64,000 nucleotides of DNA from Prevotella melaninogenica (GTDB lineage: Bacteria > Bacteroidota > Bacteroidia > Bacteroidales > Bacteroidaceae), in assembly GCF_013267595.1 (NCBI RefSeq), contig NZ_CP054010.1:310001-374000 (forward strand), read 5' to 3'. The notes under the pieces were generated by a model, which saw only the letters and a program-made list of their open reading frames with translations, searched no databases and was not told where the DNA came from. How positions within the stretch are numbered: position 1 is the stretch's first letter; the number at the start of each line of letters is the position of its first letter. Positions 45,581 to 55,328 of this stretch are shown here, piece after piece. A program made the translations under genes and the position numbers.

Positions 45581-45668
45581 TTTCATGAAGAAAAGAATTT
45601 CTTTTCATGAAGAAAAAGATTTATTTACGTGAAAATAAATAATTATTTTCATGAAAATAAATTAGCAC
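45581..45668. repeat. 4 x 22-bp intergenic array, family B
   Basis: CATGAA or CGTGAA occurs at 45584, 45606, 45628 and 45650, exactly 22 bp apart. Units are 45581-45602, 45603-45624, 45625-45646 and 45647-45668. The core is TTTTC-ATGAA-GAAAA. The sequence is unrelated to family A, but unit length and copy number are the same. T4/A4 tracts start at 45580, 45591, 45602 and 45613, 11 bp apart. It sits in the 420-bp gap between the GH25 start and the pfp terminator; the rest of the gap holds no gene. Confidence 0.75.
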
Positions 45669-45880
45669 ACTACTTAAATATGAGTTCAAACATGTTGTTT
45701 CATTAGATCAATAGACAACAAAAATGAAAGCGATTAAGCACTACTTACAGCTGTATTCATGTGCTTTTATTCTCGTATGGATACTATAATAATAGATTGA
45801 ATATCAAAGGGATAATTTAAAATATTTACCAACTACTCAAAGCATAAAGGTCAGAAGAAAATAAGAAATTGTATAAAACA

Positions 45881-45922
45881 AAAGAAGAAACAGAGGATAG
45901 ATTTATCCCCCATTTCTTCTTT
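45881..45922 (-). terminator. Terminator of pfp
   Basis: AAAGAAGAAA (45881-45890) pairs with TTTCTTCTTT (45913-45922), with an inner GGATA/TATCC stem. It lies 13 bp past the pfp stop on the minus strand. Confidence 0.75.
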
Positions 45923-45934
45923 ATGAATATACTA

Positions 45935-47578
45935 TTACTTAGCCTGCTCTAATCCGAGAGTCTTAGTAGTCTGATCACATACTGAAGAAGGGCCCCAGTA
46001 CTGGATAGGACCTGGATAAACATAGCATGTTTCCTTAGCCCACTTCTCACGCTGAGCAGCAAAAGTCTTGAATGGAGCACCATCAAGTTCAACAAGTGCC
46101 TTACGAATAACAGGCTTCATCTCACCATTACGTCTCTCCATGTTCATCATCATAGTGATTGGCACACCTCCTGCCTTCCACTGATCAGCAGGAGCAGTAG
46201 TGTTCTTAACGATAGCCATATAACCTGTCTTACCGTTAGCTATCAACTGAGCTGCTGATGAACCAAGTGCATAGCAGTAGTCTGCATCAAAGTTAGAAGG
46301 AGCTGCACAACGACCCTCGTAACCAAAGAAGTGGTGCAAAGGAGAGAACTTTCCAGCATACTTACCTTCCTTCTTCCACTGATCAAGCTTAGCTGCAACC
46401 ATCTCAGAGATGAGTTTCTCTGTCTCGATGAGAGATACCTGTACGTTTCCGTGTGGGTCACGGTCGAGAGAAAGCTGACGAGCAACACCCTCTGGAAGTG
46501 TCTCAAATGTAGCCTTATTCTCTGCAGAGAGGTGTTCAAGGATATACTTACGCTGTGCATCCTTGTCAAGGTTCAAATAATCAGCACCATGAGCAGCGAG
46601 CAAATCATTCAACTCCTGAATCAAACGACCGATAGCAGGAATAAACTCGATAAGACCTTCTGGAATCAAAACAACACCGAAGTTGTTACCCTGCTCTGCA
46701 CGGTAAGCAACAACACCTGCGATATACTCAACGATATCATTCAAAGTCTGATCCTTAGATTCAATTTCCTCAGATACCAAGCAGATGTTTGGCTGAGTCT
46801 GCAAAGCACACTCAAGAGCGATGTGAGATGCAGAACGACCCATCAACTTGATGAAGTGCCAGTACTTACGAGCAGAGTTACAGTCACGCTCGATGTTACC
46901 GATAAGCTCAGAGTAAGTCTTAGTAGCTGTATCGAAACCGAAAGAAGTCTCAATCTGATCGTTCTTCAAGTCGCCATCGATAGTCTTAGGGCAACCAATA
47001 ACCTGTACACCATACTGCTTAGCTGCATAGTATTCAGCCAACACACAAGCATTAGTGTTAGAGTCGTCACCACCAATGATTACAACAGCCTTGATATCCA
47101 ACTTACGAAGAACCTCAAGACCCTTCTCAAACTGTTCTTCCTTCTCAAGCTTTGTTCTACCTGAACCAATCATATCGAAGCCACCAGTGTTGCGGTAAGC
47201 CTGAAGATTCTCAGCAGTAATCTCAATATAGTTGTGATCAACAAGACCACCAGGCCCCATAAGGAAACCATAAAGACGGTTCTCTGGGTTCAACTTCTTA
47301 ACCTCATCGAAGAGACCAGAGATAACGTTGTGACCACCAGGAGCCTGACCACCTGAAAGGATGATACCAACGTTAATCTTAGCATTGTTAACCGAATCAG
47401 CTGGAACAAACTCTACGAGAGGCATTCCGTACGTGTTAGGGAATAACTTCTTGATATCCTCTTGATTGTCAACACTCTGTGTAGGAGCACCTTCCTGCAC
47501 CTTTACTGCACCCTGAAGAGCCTTAGGCAACTTTGGCTGATAGCCTGCTCTTTCCTTCTGCAATGCGCTAATTTCCAT
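45935..47578 (-). CDS. pfp: Diphosphate-fructose-6-phosphate 1-phosphotransferase (PPi-PFK)
   Basis: A 547-aa long-type PPi-dependent phosphofructokinase. The N-terminal glycine loop is [25 protein letters not shown] carries the GGDD residues that select pyrophosphate over [14 protein letters not shown] holds the catalytic Asp, and [17 protein letters not shown] binds the sugar phosphate. It runs the fructose-6-phosphate/fructose-1,6-bisphosphate step reversibly, sparing ATP. It is a single-gene unit with its own -7 box at 47635-47642 and terminator. Confidence 0.96.
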   Translation of the reverse strand: MEISALQKERAGYQPKLPKALQGAVKVQEGAPTQSVDNQEDIKKLFPNTYGMPLVEFVPADSVNNAKINVGIILSGGQAPGGHNVISGLFDEVKKLNPENRLYGFLMGPGGLVDHNYIEITAENLQAYRNTGGFDMIGSGRTKLEKEEQFEKGLEVLRKLDIKAVVIIGGDDSNTNACVLAEYYAAKQYGVQVIGCPKTIDGDLKNDQIETSFGFDTATKTYSELIGNIERDCNSARKYWHFIKLMGRSASHIALECALQTQPNICLVSEEIESKDQTLNDIVEYIAGVVAYRAEQGNNFGVVLIPEGLIEFIPAIGRLIQELNDLLAAHGADYLNLDKDAQRKYILEHLSAENKATFETLPEGVARQLSLDRDPHGNVQVSLIETEKLISEMVAAKLDQWKKEGKYAGKFSPLHHFFGYEGRCAAPSNFDADYCYALGSSAAQLIANGKTGYMAIVKNTTAPADQWKAGGVPITMMMNMERRNGEMKPVIRKALVELDGAPFKTFAAQREKWAKETCYVYPGPIQYWGPSSVCDQTTKTLGLEQAK

Positions 47579-47634
47579 GTGTTTAATTTAAATGATTTGA
47601 ATATAATGATTTATTTAATGTCTTTACTACTCTG

Positions 47635-47642
47635 CAAATTTA
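47635..47642 (-). promoter_or_regulatory. -7 box for pfp
   Basis: Reverse-strand TAAATTTG matches TAnnTTTG, about 57 bp before the pfp start. Confidence 0.45.
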
Positions 47643-47715
47643 CCTTTTTTATCCGATAATAGAAAGGAAAAGACGCTAAATTAAAATTTTAACTCTATTT
47701 TTATGTAAGAAAGTC

Positions 47716-47744
47716 TTGCTTTTCTATTTTTTTATTTATCTTTG
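47716..47744 (+). promoter_or_regulatory. Promoter of the 47780-51200 operon
   Basis: TTG at 47716-47718 and the -7 box TATCTTTG at 47737-47744 fit the Bacteroidetes spacing. The leader to the first ATG is about 30 nt. Confidence 0.55.
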
Positions 47745-47779
47745 AACGAAAATATAAAATATAGCTATTTAGGATTAAT

Positions 47780-48052
47780 ATGAGCAACAAAAGAGATTTG
47801 AAACGCACCATCAATTACATTTGTGGTGATTTGTTTACAGAGGGCATCGCAGCATCTCTCTATGGTGAGAATCGTGATAATGACAATACTGAGGCTATCC
47901 TCACTTCTATTTTGGTAATGCACAGCAATTACATCAGACGCGTATCTCACGTTCAGCCGGGTATGCCTGCCAAAGTATATTTCAAAGACTTGAAAGACAA
48001 GTTTAGTAAAGAAGTCAATGAGATTGTTGATCAACTCAATAACCTTGCATAA
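47780..48052 (+). CDS. Small conserved-looking protein of unknown function
   Basis: A 90-aa cytoplasmic protein, predicted helical, with LKRTINYICGDLFTEG near the start and a C-terminal FSKEVNEIVDQLNNL amphipathic helix. I do not recognise the family. Its TAA overlaps the ATG of the acyltransferase by one base (TAATG), so the two are translationally coupled. Confidence 0.75.
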   Translation: MSNKRDLKRTINYICGDLFTEGIAASLYGENRDNDNTEAILTSILVMHSNYIRRVSHVQPGMPAKVYFKDLKDKFSKEVNEIVDQLNNLA

Positions 48053-48612
48053 TGTTACAGGGTATATCAAAGTGGCTTCTTTATAGTTTTATGGGGTGGA
48101 AGAAGGATGTTAGGTTTACATTACCTGACAAAGCTATTATTTGTCTTGCACCTCACACAAGTAATTATGATTTCCTAATTGGTCAGCTTTACGCAAGCGC
48201 TGAGCGACTGAAGAGCAACTTCCTTATGAAGAAGGAATGGTTCTTCTGGCCGCTTGGTCCTATCTTTCGCAAACTCGGAGGAATCCCTGTATGGCGTGAT
48301 AAGAAGACAAGTATGACCGACCGGTTAGCCGACTATGCTATAAAGGCTGACAAGTTCCAACTTTGTATTACTCCCGAAGGAACCAGAAGTCTAAACCCTG
48401 AATGGAAGAAAGGCTTTTATTATATTGCACTAACAGCACAACTGCCTATCTACCTCTACGGATTAGATTATGAAAGGAAGCTAATAGAGTGTTCAAAGGT
48501 TATAAAACCATCGGGCGATTTGGAACAGGACATGAAGGAAATCAAATTGTATTTCAAAGACTTTAAGGGTAAACATCCAGAATTGTTTACGATAGGAGAA
48601 TTAAACGGATAA
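48052..48612 (+). CDS. 1-acyl-glycerol-3-phosphate acyltransferase-like protein (PlsC family)
   Basis: A 186-aa LPLAT-family protein. The HxxxxD motif is HTSNYD (about residue 36), and the acceptor motif is ITPEGTRSLNP (about 103). It is shorter than typical PlsC and resembles the small Bacteroidales lysophospholipid acyltransferases that act on phospholipid or lipid A precursors at the inner membrane. It overlaps both neighbours by one base. Confidence 0.88.
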   Translation: MLQGISKWLLYSFMGWKKDVRFTLPDKAIICLAPHTSNYDFLIGQLYASAERLKSNFLMKKEWFFWPLGPIFRKLGGIPVWRDKKTSMTDRLADYAIKADKFQLCITPEGTRSLNPEWKKGFYYIALTAQLPIYLYGLDYERKLIECSKVIKPSGDLEQDMKEIKLYFKDFKGKHPELFTIGELNG

Positions 48613-51200
48613 TGAAGATAAAATTGCTGTGTACAGCCCTTCTTGCAATGTCGTTTACAAATATCTTTGCACAAGCGGGTAAATCAACATGGGGGAAAAC
48701 TGATTATAAAGATGCACCATGGGTAAAGAATGTTTCTCGCCCTAATGAAATCACAGAGGGATTACAGAATAGACATCTTTCTGTATGGTCATCGCATGGA
48801 AGATATTACGATGCGAAGAAAGGTGGATGGAGATGGCAAAGACCAATTCTATTCGGTACTACCGAGGACCTATACACACAAACAATAGTTCTTCCTTATC
48901 TCATTCCTATGCTTGAGAACGCAGGAGCAATTGTCTTTACACCTCGTGAAAGAGACTGGCAGAAGAATGAAATTATAGTAGATAACGATAGTCGCACCAA
49001 CTACAAGGAAGAGAGTATGAAGAAGAAGTGGGCGACCACTTCGGATAAAGGCTTCGCACAACATTATGGAAGCTATAATGATGGTGAGAATCCATTTACA
49101 GCTGGTACGGCTCGACAAGTAAAGGCAAGAAAGCGCAACAGTAAGATTAGCTCTGTTGTCTACCAACCCACTTTCCCTGAAACAGGACGCTATGCCGTAT
49201 ATGTAAGCTATCAGACACAGAAGAAGAGTGTGGAAGCGGCAGAGTATATTGTTTTTCATAAAGGACAAGAAACACATTTCCGAGTAAACCAACGTATGGG
49301 TGGTGGCACTTGGGTTTATCTTGGCACTTTTGAGTTTGACAAGGGAAACAGTATCAATAACTCTGTTGTACTGACTAATCATAGCTCGCATAGAGGTATT
49401 GTAACTACTGACGCAGTACGCTTTGGTGGTGGTATGGGTAACATTGTTCGTGGTGGAACAGTGAGTGGTTTACCTCGTTTCCTTGAAGGTGCAAGATACT
49501 CAGCACAATGGGCTGGTGCACCTTGGAATGTAGTCAGCAAGAGTAATGGCTCTAATGACTATAACGACGACATCAACTGCCGTTCCTTGATGACGAATTG
49601 GCTCGCTGGAGGTTCTTGTTATCTGCCTGAAAAGAAAGATGGTAAGAAAGTACCTATCGAACTTACGTTGGCTATACATAGCGATGCCGGAGTTAAAACT
49701 GATGATAGTTACGTAGGTACCTTGGGAATCTGTACTACGCAAGATGGTAATAAAACATTGGGAGATGGACTTTCACGTAAGGTTTCAAAGACCTTTGCAG
49801 AACAGTTGGTAGCCAATGTAAAGAAGGATTTGGACAATGCTTTCCACATCAATTGGACAACTCGTTCAGTGTGGGATCGCAACTATAGCGAAACGCGATT
49901 GCCTGAAGTTCCCTCTGCTATCCTTGAAACGCTCTCTCATCAGAACTTCCCCGACATTAAATTAGGTCAAGATCCTAACTTCAAATTCACCTTTGCACGT
50001 TCCGTATATAAGACTGTCTTGAAATATGAAGCTAACATGCACGGTAAGACTTATACTGTTCAACCACTTGCACCAAATAACTTCAAGATAGAATATGTAT
50101 CAGCAAACAAGGTGAGATTGCAATGGAGACCAACTACGGATGCCAGTGAACCTACTGCAACCCCTACTTCCTATAACGTGTATGTTGCGATGGGAACAAG
50201 AGGTTTTGACAATGGTATGAACGTTCGCAATCCTTATTTTGACATAGAATTGCTACCTGGTGTAGTCTACAACTTTAAGGTAACGGCTTGTAACCGTGGT
50301 GGTGAGAGTTTCCCAACAGAAGTTCTTTCAGCTTTACGCAATGAAGGTGCAATTCAGACAATTCTCATTGTCAATGCTTTCAGTCGCCTTTCTTCTCCTG
50401 CTGTTGTTAATACAAGCACAGAACAGGGCTTCGACCTTGAAGCAGATCCAGGTCTTAGCTATGGTCCTGTGGCTGGATGGGCAGGAAGACAAGCCAACTT
50501 CAACAAGGCAATGATGGGCAAAGAAGGTCCAAGTGCCTTAGGTTATGGTGGCGAAGAACTCGTAGGTAAGGTTATTGCAGGAAATGATTTCAACTATGTC
50601 AAAGACCACGCAGAGGCATTACGCCATGCAGGAAAATACAATATCGTCAGCTGTAACAGTAAGGCTGTAGAGTATGGCGAGGTGAATCTTTCCAAGTATG
50701 CAATGGTTGACTTACTCCTTGGCAATGAGAAAGATGATGGGCATAGCTTGTATTATTACAAGACTTTTAAGCCTGCACTTCGTCAACAGTTGACAAAGTA
50801 CCTGAATAATCGTGGCAAACTCTTTGTCAGTGGTTCTTATCTTGCATCCGATATGCAGGGTGTTGATGAGCAAGATTGGTTGAAAAACAACCTCAAGATT
50901 ACATTTGATGGGGCAAACTATGACAATTATAACTCTGTAGTAAGTGGTATGGGAATGTCATTCGATGTTTACCGCACTATCAACGAGCAACATTACGGTG
51001 CTTATACACCAGACTATATTCTTCCTGTTGACAATGCTTTCAGTACCTTAACTTATGCAGATGGCAAAACAGCAGCTGTGGCATATAAAGGAACTGACAA
51101 CAGTGTTTTCTCACTATCCTTCCCATTCGAGTGCATCAAGGATGCTCCTACGCGTAACAGTATCATGAAGGGTATTGTCAACTTCTTAATGAAGAAATAA
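48612..51200 (+). CDS. Large secreted protein with amidase-like and golvesin-like domains ("xanthan lyase" type)
   Basis: An 862-aa secreted protein; the signal peptide ends at IFAQ (about 20). The N-terminal part has YLIPMLENAGAIVFTPRERD and LTLAIHSDAG with a later ETLSHQNFPD, which resembles an N-acetylmuramoyl-L-alanine amidase (Amidase_3) fold. It is interrupted at about 175-265 by a beta-rich golvesin-C-like domain (FPETGRYAVYVSYQ). A FN3-like domain follows near 490-580, then a C-terminal alpha/beta domain. Database names often call such proteins xanthan lyase; cell-wall amidase activity seems likelier from the motifs. It overlaps the acyltransferase by one base. Confidence 0.7.
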   Translation: MKIKLLCTALLAMSFTNIFAQAGKSTWGKTDYKDAPWVKNVSRPNEITEGLQNRHLSVWSSHGRYYDAKKGGWRWQRPILFGTTEDLYTQTIVLPYLIPMLENAGAIVFTPRERDWQKNEIIVDNDSRTNYKEESMKKKWATTSDKGFAQHYGSYNDGENPFTAGTARQVKARKRNSKISSVVYQPTFPETGRYAVYVSYQTQKKSVEAAEYIVFHKGQETHFRVNQRMGGGTWVYLGTFEFDKGNSINNSVVLTNHSSHRGIVTTDAVRFGGGMGNIVRGGTVSGLPRFLEGARYSAQWAGAPWNVVSKSNGSNDYNDDINCRSLMTNWLAGGSCYLPEKKDGKKVPIELTLAIHSDAGVKTDDSYVGTLGICTTQDGNKTLGDGLSRKVSKTFAEQLVANVKKDLDNAFHINWTTRSVWDRNYSETRLPEVPSAILETLSHQNFPDIKLGQDPNFKFTFARSVYKTVLKYEANMHGKTYTVQPLAPNNFKIEYVSANKVRLQWRPTTDASEPTATPTSYNVYVAMGTRGFDNGMNVRNPYFDIELLPGVVYNFKVTACNRGGESFPTEVLSALRNEGAIQTILIVNAFSRLSSPAVVNTSTEQGFDLEADPGLSYGPVAGWAGRQANFNKAMMGKEGPSALGYGGEELVGKVIAGNDFNYVKDHAEALRHAGKYNIVSCNSKAVEYGEVNLSKYAMVDLLLGNEKDDGHSLYYYKTFKPALRQQLTKYLNNRGKLFVSGSYLASDMQGVDEQDWLKNNLKITFDGANYDNYNSVVSGMGMSFDVYRTINEQHYGAYTPDYILPVDNAFSTLTYADGKTAAVAYKGTDNSVFSLSFPFECIKDAPTRNSIMKGIVNFLMKK

Positions 51201-51238
51201 AAACAAAGAAATTGGAATAATCTAAAAGCGTAAAGACT

Positions 51239-51568
51239 ATGTATAAAATTCAAGCAAACGCTTCGGGAACACGAAGCATTGAGATTACAGACAGCCATCT
51301 TGAGACAATAAAGAAATATTCACTTCTCTCTGGACTGGTTGATTCCAATGGTATTATTGACGAGGATATCCTCGACAAACTGAGATTCAATGTTCGTGGA
51401 CTTCTCGAGTCTGAACCTGGTAAAGATAAAGACTTGTTAGACTTATGTCTTGATGTTATTTATAATCAAAACATGAAAGCTATCGGACTTAAAAATCTTG
51501 TAACACTCTTCAAGGAGTGGATCTTAACACACCAAGATGCTGAAGAAGAGAACAGTGAAGTTCTTTAA
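51239..51568 (+). CDS. Protein of unknown function
   Basis: A 109-aa cytoplasmic protein, acidic, predicted helical except for a short N-terminal beta part. No motif recognised. It lies 38 bp after the large secreted protein and 85 bp before ygiQ, probably in the same transcript. Confidence 0.65.
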   Translation: MYKIQANASGTRSIEITDSHLETIKKYSLLSGLVDSNGIIDEDILDKLRFNVRGLLESEPGKDKDLLDLCLDVIYNQNMKAIGLKNLVTLFKEWILTHQDAEEENSEVL

Positions 51569-51653
51569 TCATAAAGAAGGAATAATAGTAAAGTTCAATT
51601 TCTTGAAAACAAGTAACATACTTAAAAAGAAATTCATTTAAAAACAAAAACAT

Positions 51654-53783
51654 TTGAGTTCACAAAAAGAAAATAGAAGACCTGCAAAGCAGCATAAAAA
51701 GACAACACCTACACAGCGACAAGATAGAGAGGCTGCTGTTAAGAATGAAGCAAAAACCACAAGACCTTCAAGATTTCAGTTGACAGACTTCCTCCCTACC
51801 ACAAAGAAGGAAGTAGAACTCCGTGGGTGGGATCAGTTAGACATTATCCTCTTTTCGGGTGATGCCTATATAGACCATCCTGCTTTTGGTGCTGCTGTCA
51901 TTGGTAGAACACTTGAGGCAGCTGGCTATAAGGTGGCTATCGTTCCACAACCTGACTGGCATGGCGACTTCCGAGACTTCAAAAAATTAGGCCGTCCACG
52001 TCTCTACTTTGGTATCTCACCCGGCGCAATGGACTCGATGGTGAACAAATACACTGCCAATCGTCGTCTACGCTCAGACGATGCTTATTCACCTGATGGT
52101 AGACCCAACCTGCGTCCAGAATATCCAAGCATTGTTTACTCTAATATCCTCAGACAGCTCTATCCCGATGTTCCTATCGTCTTAGGCGGCATCGAGGCTT
52201 CATTACGTCGTCTTACTCATTACGACTATTGGAAAGATTGTGTTCGTAAGTCCATTCTCTGTGATGCACGTGCCGACATGATTATCTATGGTATGGGTGA
52301 AAAACAGGTGGTAAGCATAGCACAAGAGTTGGAAAATGGTGCTAACATTAAAGACTTGAAGCATATTCCACAGACCGTATATCTTTGTAAAGAATCAGAG
52401 ATTCCTGACGGAATAAAAGAGAGTGATATTGTACTTCATTCCCACGAGTCTTGCTTACACAACAAAAAATATCAAGCAGAAAACTTCAAACATATAGAAG
52501 AAGAGTCAAACAAGAAGCACGCACAACGTATTCTGCAGGCTGTTGACAACGTTTATGCCGTTGTTAATCCACCCTATCCTACCATGACAACAGAGGAGGT
52601 AGATGCAGCCTACGACCTACCATATACACGCGAACCACATCCGAAGTATCGCGGTAAGACTATCCCTGCCTATGAGATGATTAAGCACAGTGTGAACATT
52701 CATCGCGGATGCTTTGGTGGCTGTTCATTCTGTACCATTTCTGCACATCAGGGTAAGTTTATTAGCTGTCGCTCGAAAGAGAGTATCTTAAAGGAAGTAA
52801 AGCAGGTTATACAGATGCCCGACTTCAAAGGTTATCTCTCCGACCTCGGTGGTCCATCAGCTAATATGTATGGTATGGCAGGTAAGAACCAGAAGGCGTG
52901 TGAGCATTGCAAACGACCGAGTTGTGTGAATCCAGAGATATGTCCTAACCTTGAAACCGACCACACCAAACTGCTTGAAATCTATCATGCAGTCGATGAA
53001 CTACCAGGAATCAAGAAGAGTTTTATCGGTTCTGGTGTACGTTATGACCTACTTCTGCACAAGAGTAAGGACGAGAAGAGTAATGAAGCTGCCAGACAAT
53101 ATACTCGTGAGTTGATAACACGACATGTGAGTGGACGATTGAAGGTTGCACCAGAGCATACTTCAGACCGCGTTCTAAATCTGATGCGTAAACCTTCGTT
53201 CCAACAATTCTATGCATTCAAGAAGATTTTTGACCGCATCAACCGTGAGGAGAATATGCGACAGCAGATTATTCCTTACTTCATATCTTCTCATCCTGGC
53301 TGCCAGGAAGAGGATATGGCAGAGTTGGCGGTACTGACAAAAAACCTTGACTTCCACTTGGAACAAGTGCAGGACTTCACCCCTACCCCAATGACAGTTT
53401 CTACAGAGGCATGGTACACGGGGTATGATCCTTACACACTCGAACCAATCTTCTCAGCAAAGACACCAAAGGAGAAACTTGCACAGCGTCAATTCTTCTT
53501 CTGGTATAAGCCTGAAGCACGACGAGATATTGAGCGAGAGCTTCACCGCATTGGACGTAGTGACTTGATTGCTAAGCTCTATGACAATGTTCCGAAGCGA
53601 CACCCTCGTGCGGTTTATGATCCTAAGGCAATTGGAAGTACTCCCGACATTCCAAACAAAAAACGGAAGGGAAGAGAGGAAAAACCAACAGAGAATCGTA
53701 GAAAATCTGCTAAGCAAAATGGTAAACAGCCAAAAAGTTTCAACCCAAACTTTTCTGGTAACCATCGTCGCAGACAAAAATAA
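51654..53783 (+). CDS. YgiQ-family radical SAM protein
   Basis: A 709-aa YgiQ family protein. The radical SAM cluster motif is CFGGCSFC near residue 353. Upstream are the YgiQ N-terminal blocks GDAYIDHPAFG and VLGGIEASLRRLTHYDYW; downstream are GGPSANMYGM, the CKRPSC-x-N-P-E-I-C cysteine group and VAPEHTSDRVL. The C-terminus is basic and disordered. The conserved region begins near residue 40, and the only usable in-frame start before it is TTG at 51654, since a stop lies 15 bp upstream. Function is unknown. Confidence 0.9.
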   Translation: MSSQKENRRPAKQHKKTTPTQRQDREAAVKNEAKTTRPSRFQLTDFLPTTKKEVELRGWDQLDIILFSGDAYIDHPAFGAAVIGRTLEAAGYKVAIVPQPDWHGDFRDFKKLGRPRLYFGISPGAMDSMVNKYTANRRLRSDDAYSPDGRPNLRPEYPSIVYSNILRQLYPDVPIVLGGIEASLRRLTHYDYWKDCVRKSILCDARADMIIYGMGEKQVVSIAQELENGANIKDLKHIPQTVYLCKESEIPDGIKESDIVLHSHESCLHNKKYQAENFKHIEEESNKKHAQRILQAVDNVYAVVNPPYPTMTTEEVDAAYDLPYTREPHPKYRGKTIPAYEMIKHSVNIHRGCFGGCSFCTISAHQGKFISCRSKESILKEVKQVIQMPDFKGYLSDLGGPSANMYGMAGKNQKACEHCKRPSCVNPEICPNLETDHTKLLEIYHAVDELPGIKKSFIGSGVRYDLLLHKSKDEKSNEAARQYTRELITRHVSGRLKVAPEHTSDRVLNLMRKPSFQQFYAFKKIFDRINREENMRQQIIPYFISSHPGCQEEDMAELAVLTKNLDFHLEQVQDFTPTPMTVSTEAWYTGYDPYTLEPIFSAKTPKEKLAQRQFFFWYKPEARRDIERELHRIGRSDLIAKLYDNVPKRHPRAVYDPKAIGSTPDIPNKKRKGREEKPTENRRKSAKQNGKQPKSFNPNFSGNHRRRQK

Positions 53784-53790
53784 GACATCT

Positions 53791-53832
53791 AAAAAAAGAG
53801 TTATGACCCATTAATCATAGCTCCTTTTTTTT
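53791..53832 (+). terminator. Terminator of ygiQ
   Basis: AAAAAAAGAGTTATGA pairs with TCATAGCTCCTTTTTTTT (wobbles included) around an 8-base loop, then a T-run. Confidence 0.75.
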
Positions 53833-54068
53833 AGTTTTCATTGATAGCAGAGCTGAGACTTCACTGTCAAATAGTTTTTATAACATACCAAAGATGTTGA
53901 TTGAAGAAATACAGAAAGGACTATGAAAACTAAATCTACATTGTTATGAAATAATATGACAAAATAAAAGATAACCGGTTCAGAATCATTCCCGAAGGTA
54001 AGTTCTCAACAAATTCATAACCAACTAATATCCAAAGAAATAGAAACAACGACAAAGAAGAGGCTTAG

Positions 54069-54156
54069 CTTGATTCAAGAAGGGCGTTAGTTAGCCCCAT
54101 GAAGGGCGTCTTCAATAAGCAAGACTGGCCTTGTTTAGAAATCAAAAGAGCATGTC
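54069..54156 (+). repeat. 4 x 22-bp intergenic array, family A, copy 5
   Basis: Units are 54069-54090, 54091-54112, 54113-54134 and 54135-54156. Units 1, 2 and 4 keep GAAGGGCGTTAG, GAAGGGCGTCTT and AAAAGAGCATGT; unit 3 is diverged. It lies in the 1-kb gap between ygiQ and the Panacea pair. Confidence 0.75.
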
Positions 54157-54299
54157 TTATATTCTTGATTAGATTTTTTATTACAAAACAACGGAATAAG
54201 TGATGAGTAAAGAGCCGACAAGCAACTCCTTTTATCATCTATGCTACGATAAAGGATGAGCATAAATGATATACTTTAGGTATATATAGAAAATTTATA

Positions 54300-54660
54300 A
54301 CTAACAGTTTGCCAGTATGATGAGAGTTCCTTTTCGAACATCTGACTACAAAAGACTTTCAAGGTAGCAGTCATTGACTATTGCACTGCACGAATAAGTC
54401 TTTCCCTATAGGCAACCCGTGCTTTGGTTACTATGACCTCTGCTGACTTCTCACGACAAGCTTGACTTCGTTATGGTATAGCAAAGACATCATCTTCACC
54501 TGCGCCCGTGAGACCTCCTCAGATTCCCCCCTTCCTTTGCCTATGTAATTCCCGCTATCATGCTTACTCGTGATTTGAACCCGTTAGATAATGCTCATGC
54601 CGAGCGTACCAAAGAAAGAACATGCGTTCTCATCTGTCCTTACTTTAAGCATACTGGTAA
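54300..54660. other. Unexplained higher-GC block, possible decayed mobile element
   Basis: This stretch is visibly less AT-rich than the rest of the 1-kb gap. It has short open pieces on both strands (plus: MTSADFSRQA and a stop; minus: a 29-residue frame containing KSAEVIVTKARVAYRER) but no complete gene. No terminal repeats seen. It may be the remains of a transposon or intron, or a structured RNA. I cannot name a family. Confidence 0.35.
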
Positions 54661-54761
54661 AGGCAAAAATAATAAATTACTATTAAGAATGATTTGTTAT
54701 GCTTGTAATATAATTTAGTTAGTTTAACAAAATAGTGGTAGCATGAATACAAAATAATACG

Positions 54762-54769
54762 TATTTTTG
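54762..54769 (+). promoter_or_regulatory. -7 box for the Panacea pair
   Basis: TATTTTTG matches TAnnTTTG and lies 22 bp before the ATG at 54792. Confidence 0.55.
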
Positions 54770-54791
54770 CAATAAATAAAAGAAAGATAGT

Positions 54792-55328
54792 ATGTGCGAT
54801 ATTAAGGACGTAGCCAGATATATTGGCTTATCACTAATTAATAAAGGCTTATCAGTTAGTCCATTGAAGCTCCAAAAAATACTTTATTATGTTCAATCAT
54901 GGAATATGGTAATCTTTGGTCGGAACAAAACATTGTTTGCTCAAGCTCCACAAGCTTGGGTTAATGGTCCTGTATATCCAGAGATTTATTATGAATACAA
55001 AGATAAGGTACCGAATATGTGTGATTATTTAGATGAAACTAATTTTGGTACTGATAGTGCTCATATCGATAAAACTCTTCAAGAACTGGCAGAGAAATTA
55101 TCATTCTCAAAAGACCAAATAGAGTTATTAGATTCAATATTCATGTTATATGGCTCGAAATCGCAGAATGATCTTATATTTTTAACTCATTCTGAAAAGC
55201 CATGGGTAGAAGCTCGTGGTAGTCTTAACCCTTTTCAACGTTCTGGAGAGAGTATTAGTCTAGATACAATGTATAGTTTTTATAAAGATAGATACGATAG
55301 AAATCGGAAGCACCATGAAGCTCAATGA
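54792..55328 (+). CDS. Panacea-domain (DUF4065, SocA/GepA-like) protein, probable antitoxin
   Basis: A 178-aa protein made almost entirely of a Panacea/DUF4065 domain: VARYIGLSLINKG, SPLKLQKILYYVQSW, the FAQAPQAWVNGPVYPEIYYEYK block and a C-terminal KPWVEARG. Panacea proteins serve as antitoxins next to many different toxins, and as SocA in Caulobacter. It overlaps the next gene by 14 bp, as expected for a co-expressed pair. Local base use is more AT-rich than the flanking genes, in line with acquired DNA. Confidence 0.85.
   Translation: MCDIKDVARYIGLSLINKGLSVSPLKLQKILYYVQSWNMVIFGRNKTLFAQAPQAWVNGPVYPEIYYEYKDKVPNMCDYLDETNFGTDSAHIDKTLQELAEKLSFSKDQIELLDSIFMLYGSKSQNDLIFLTHSEKPWVEARGSLNPFQRSGESISLDTMYSFYKDRYDRNRKHHEAQ

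Noticed and set aside
46331-47164. Open frame of 277 codons antisense to pfp
   Set aside because: It lies wholly within the strongly supported pfp gene, has no start context or domain, and its composition (Leu, Ser, Thr, Cys-rich) is that of an antisense shadow.
54565-54600. tRNA-like T-arm (GGGTTCAAATCAC on the minus strand)
   Set aside because: No acceptor stem, D-arm or anticodon arm could be built around it.
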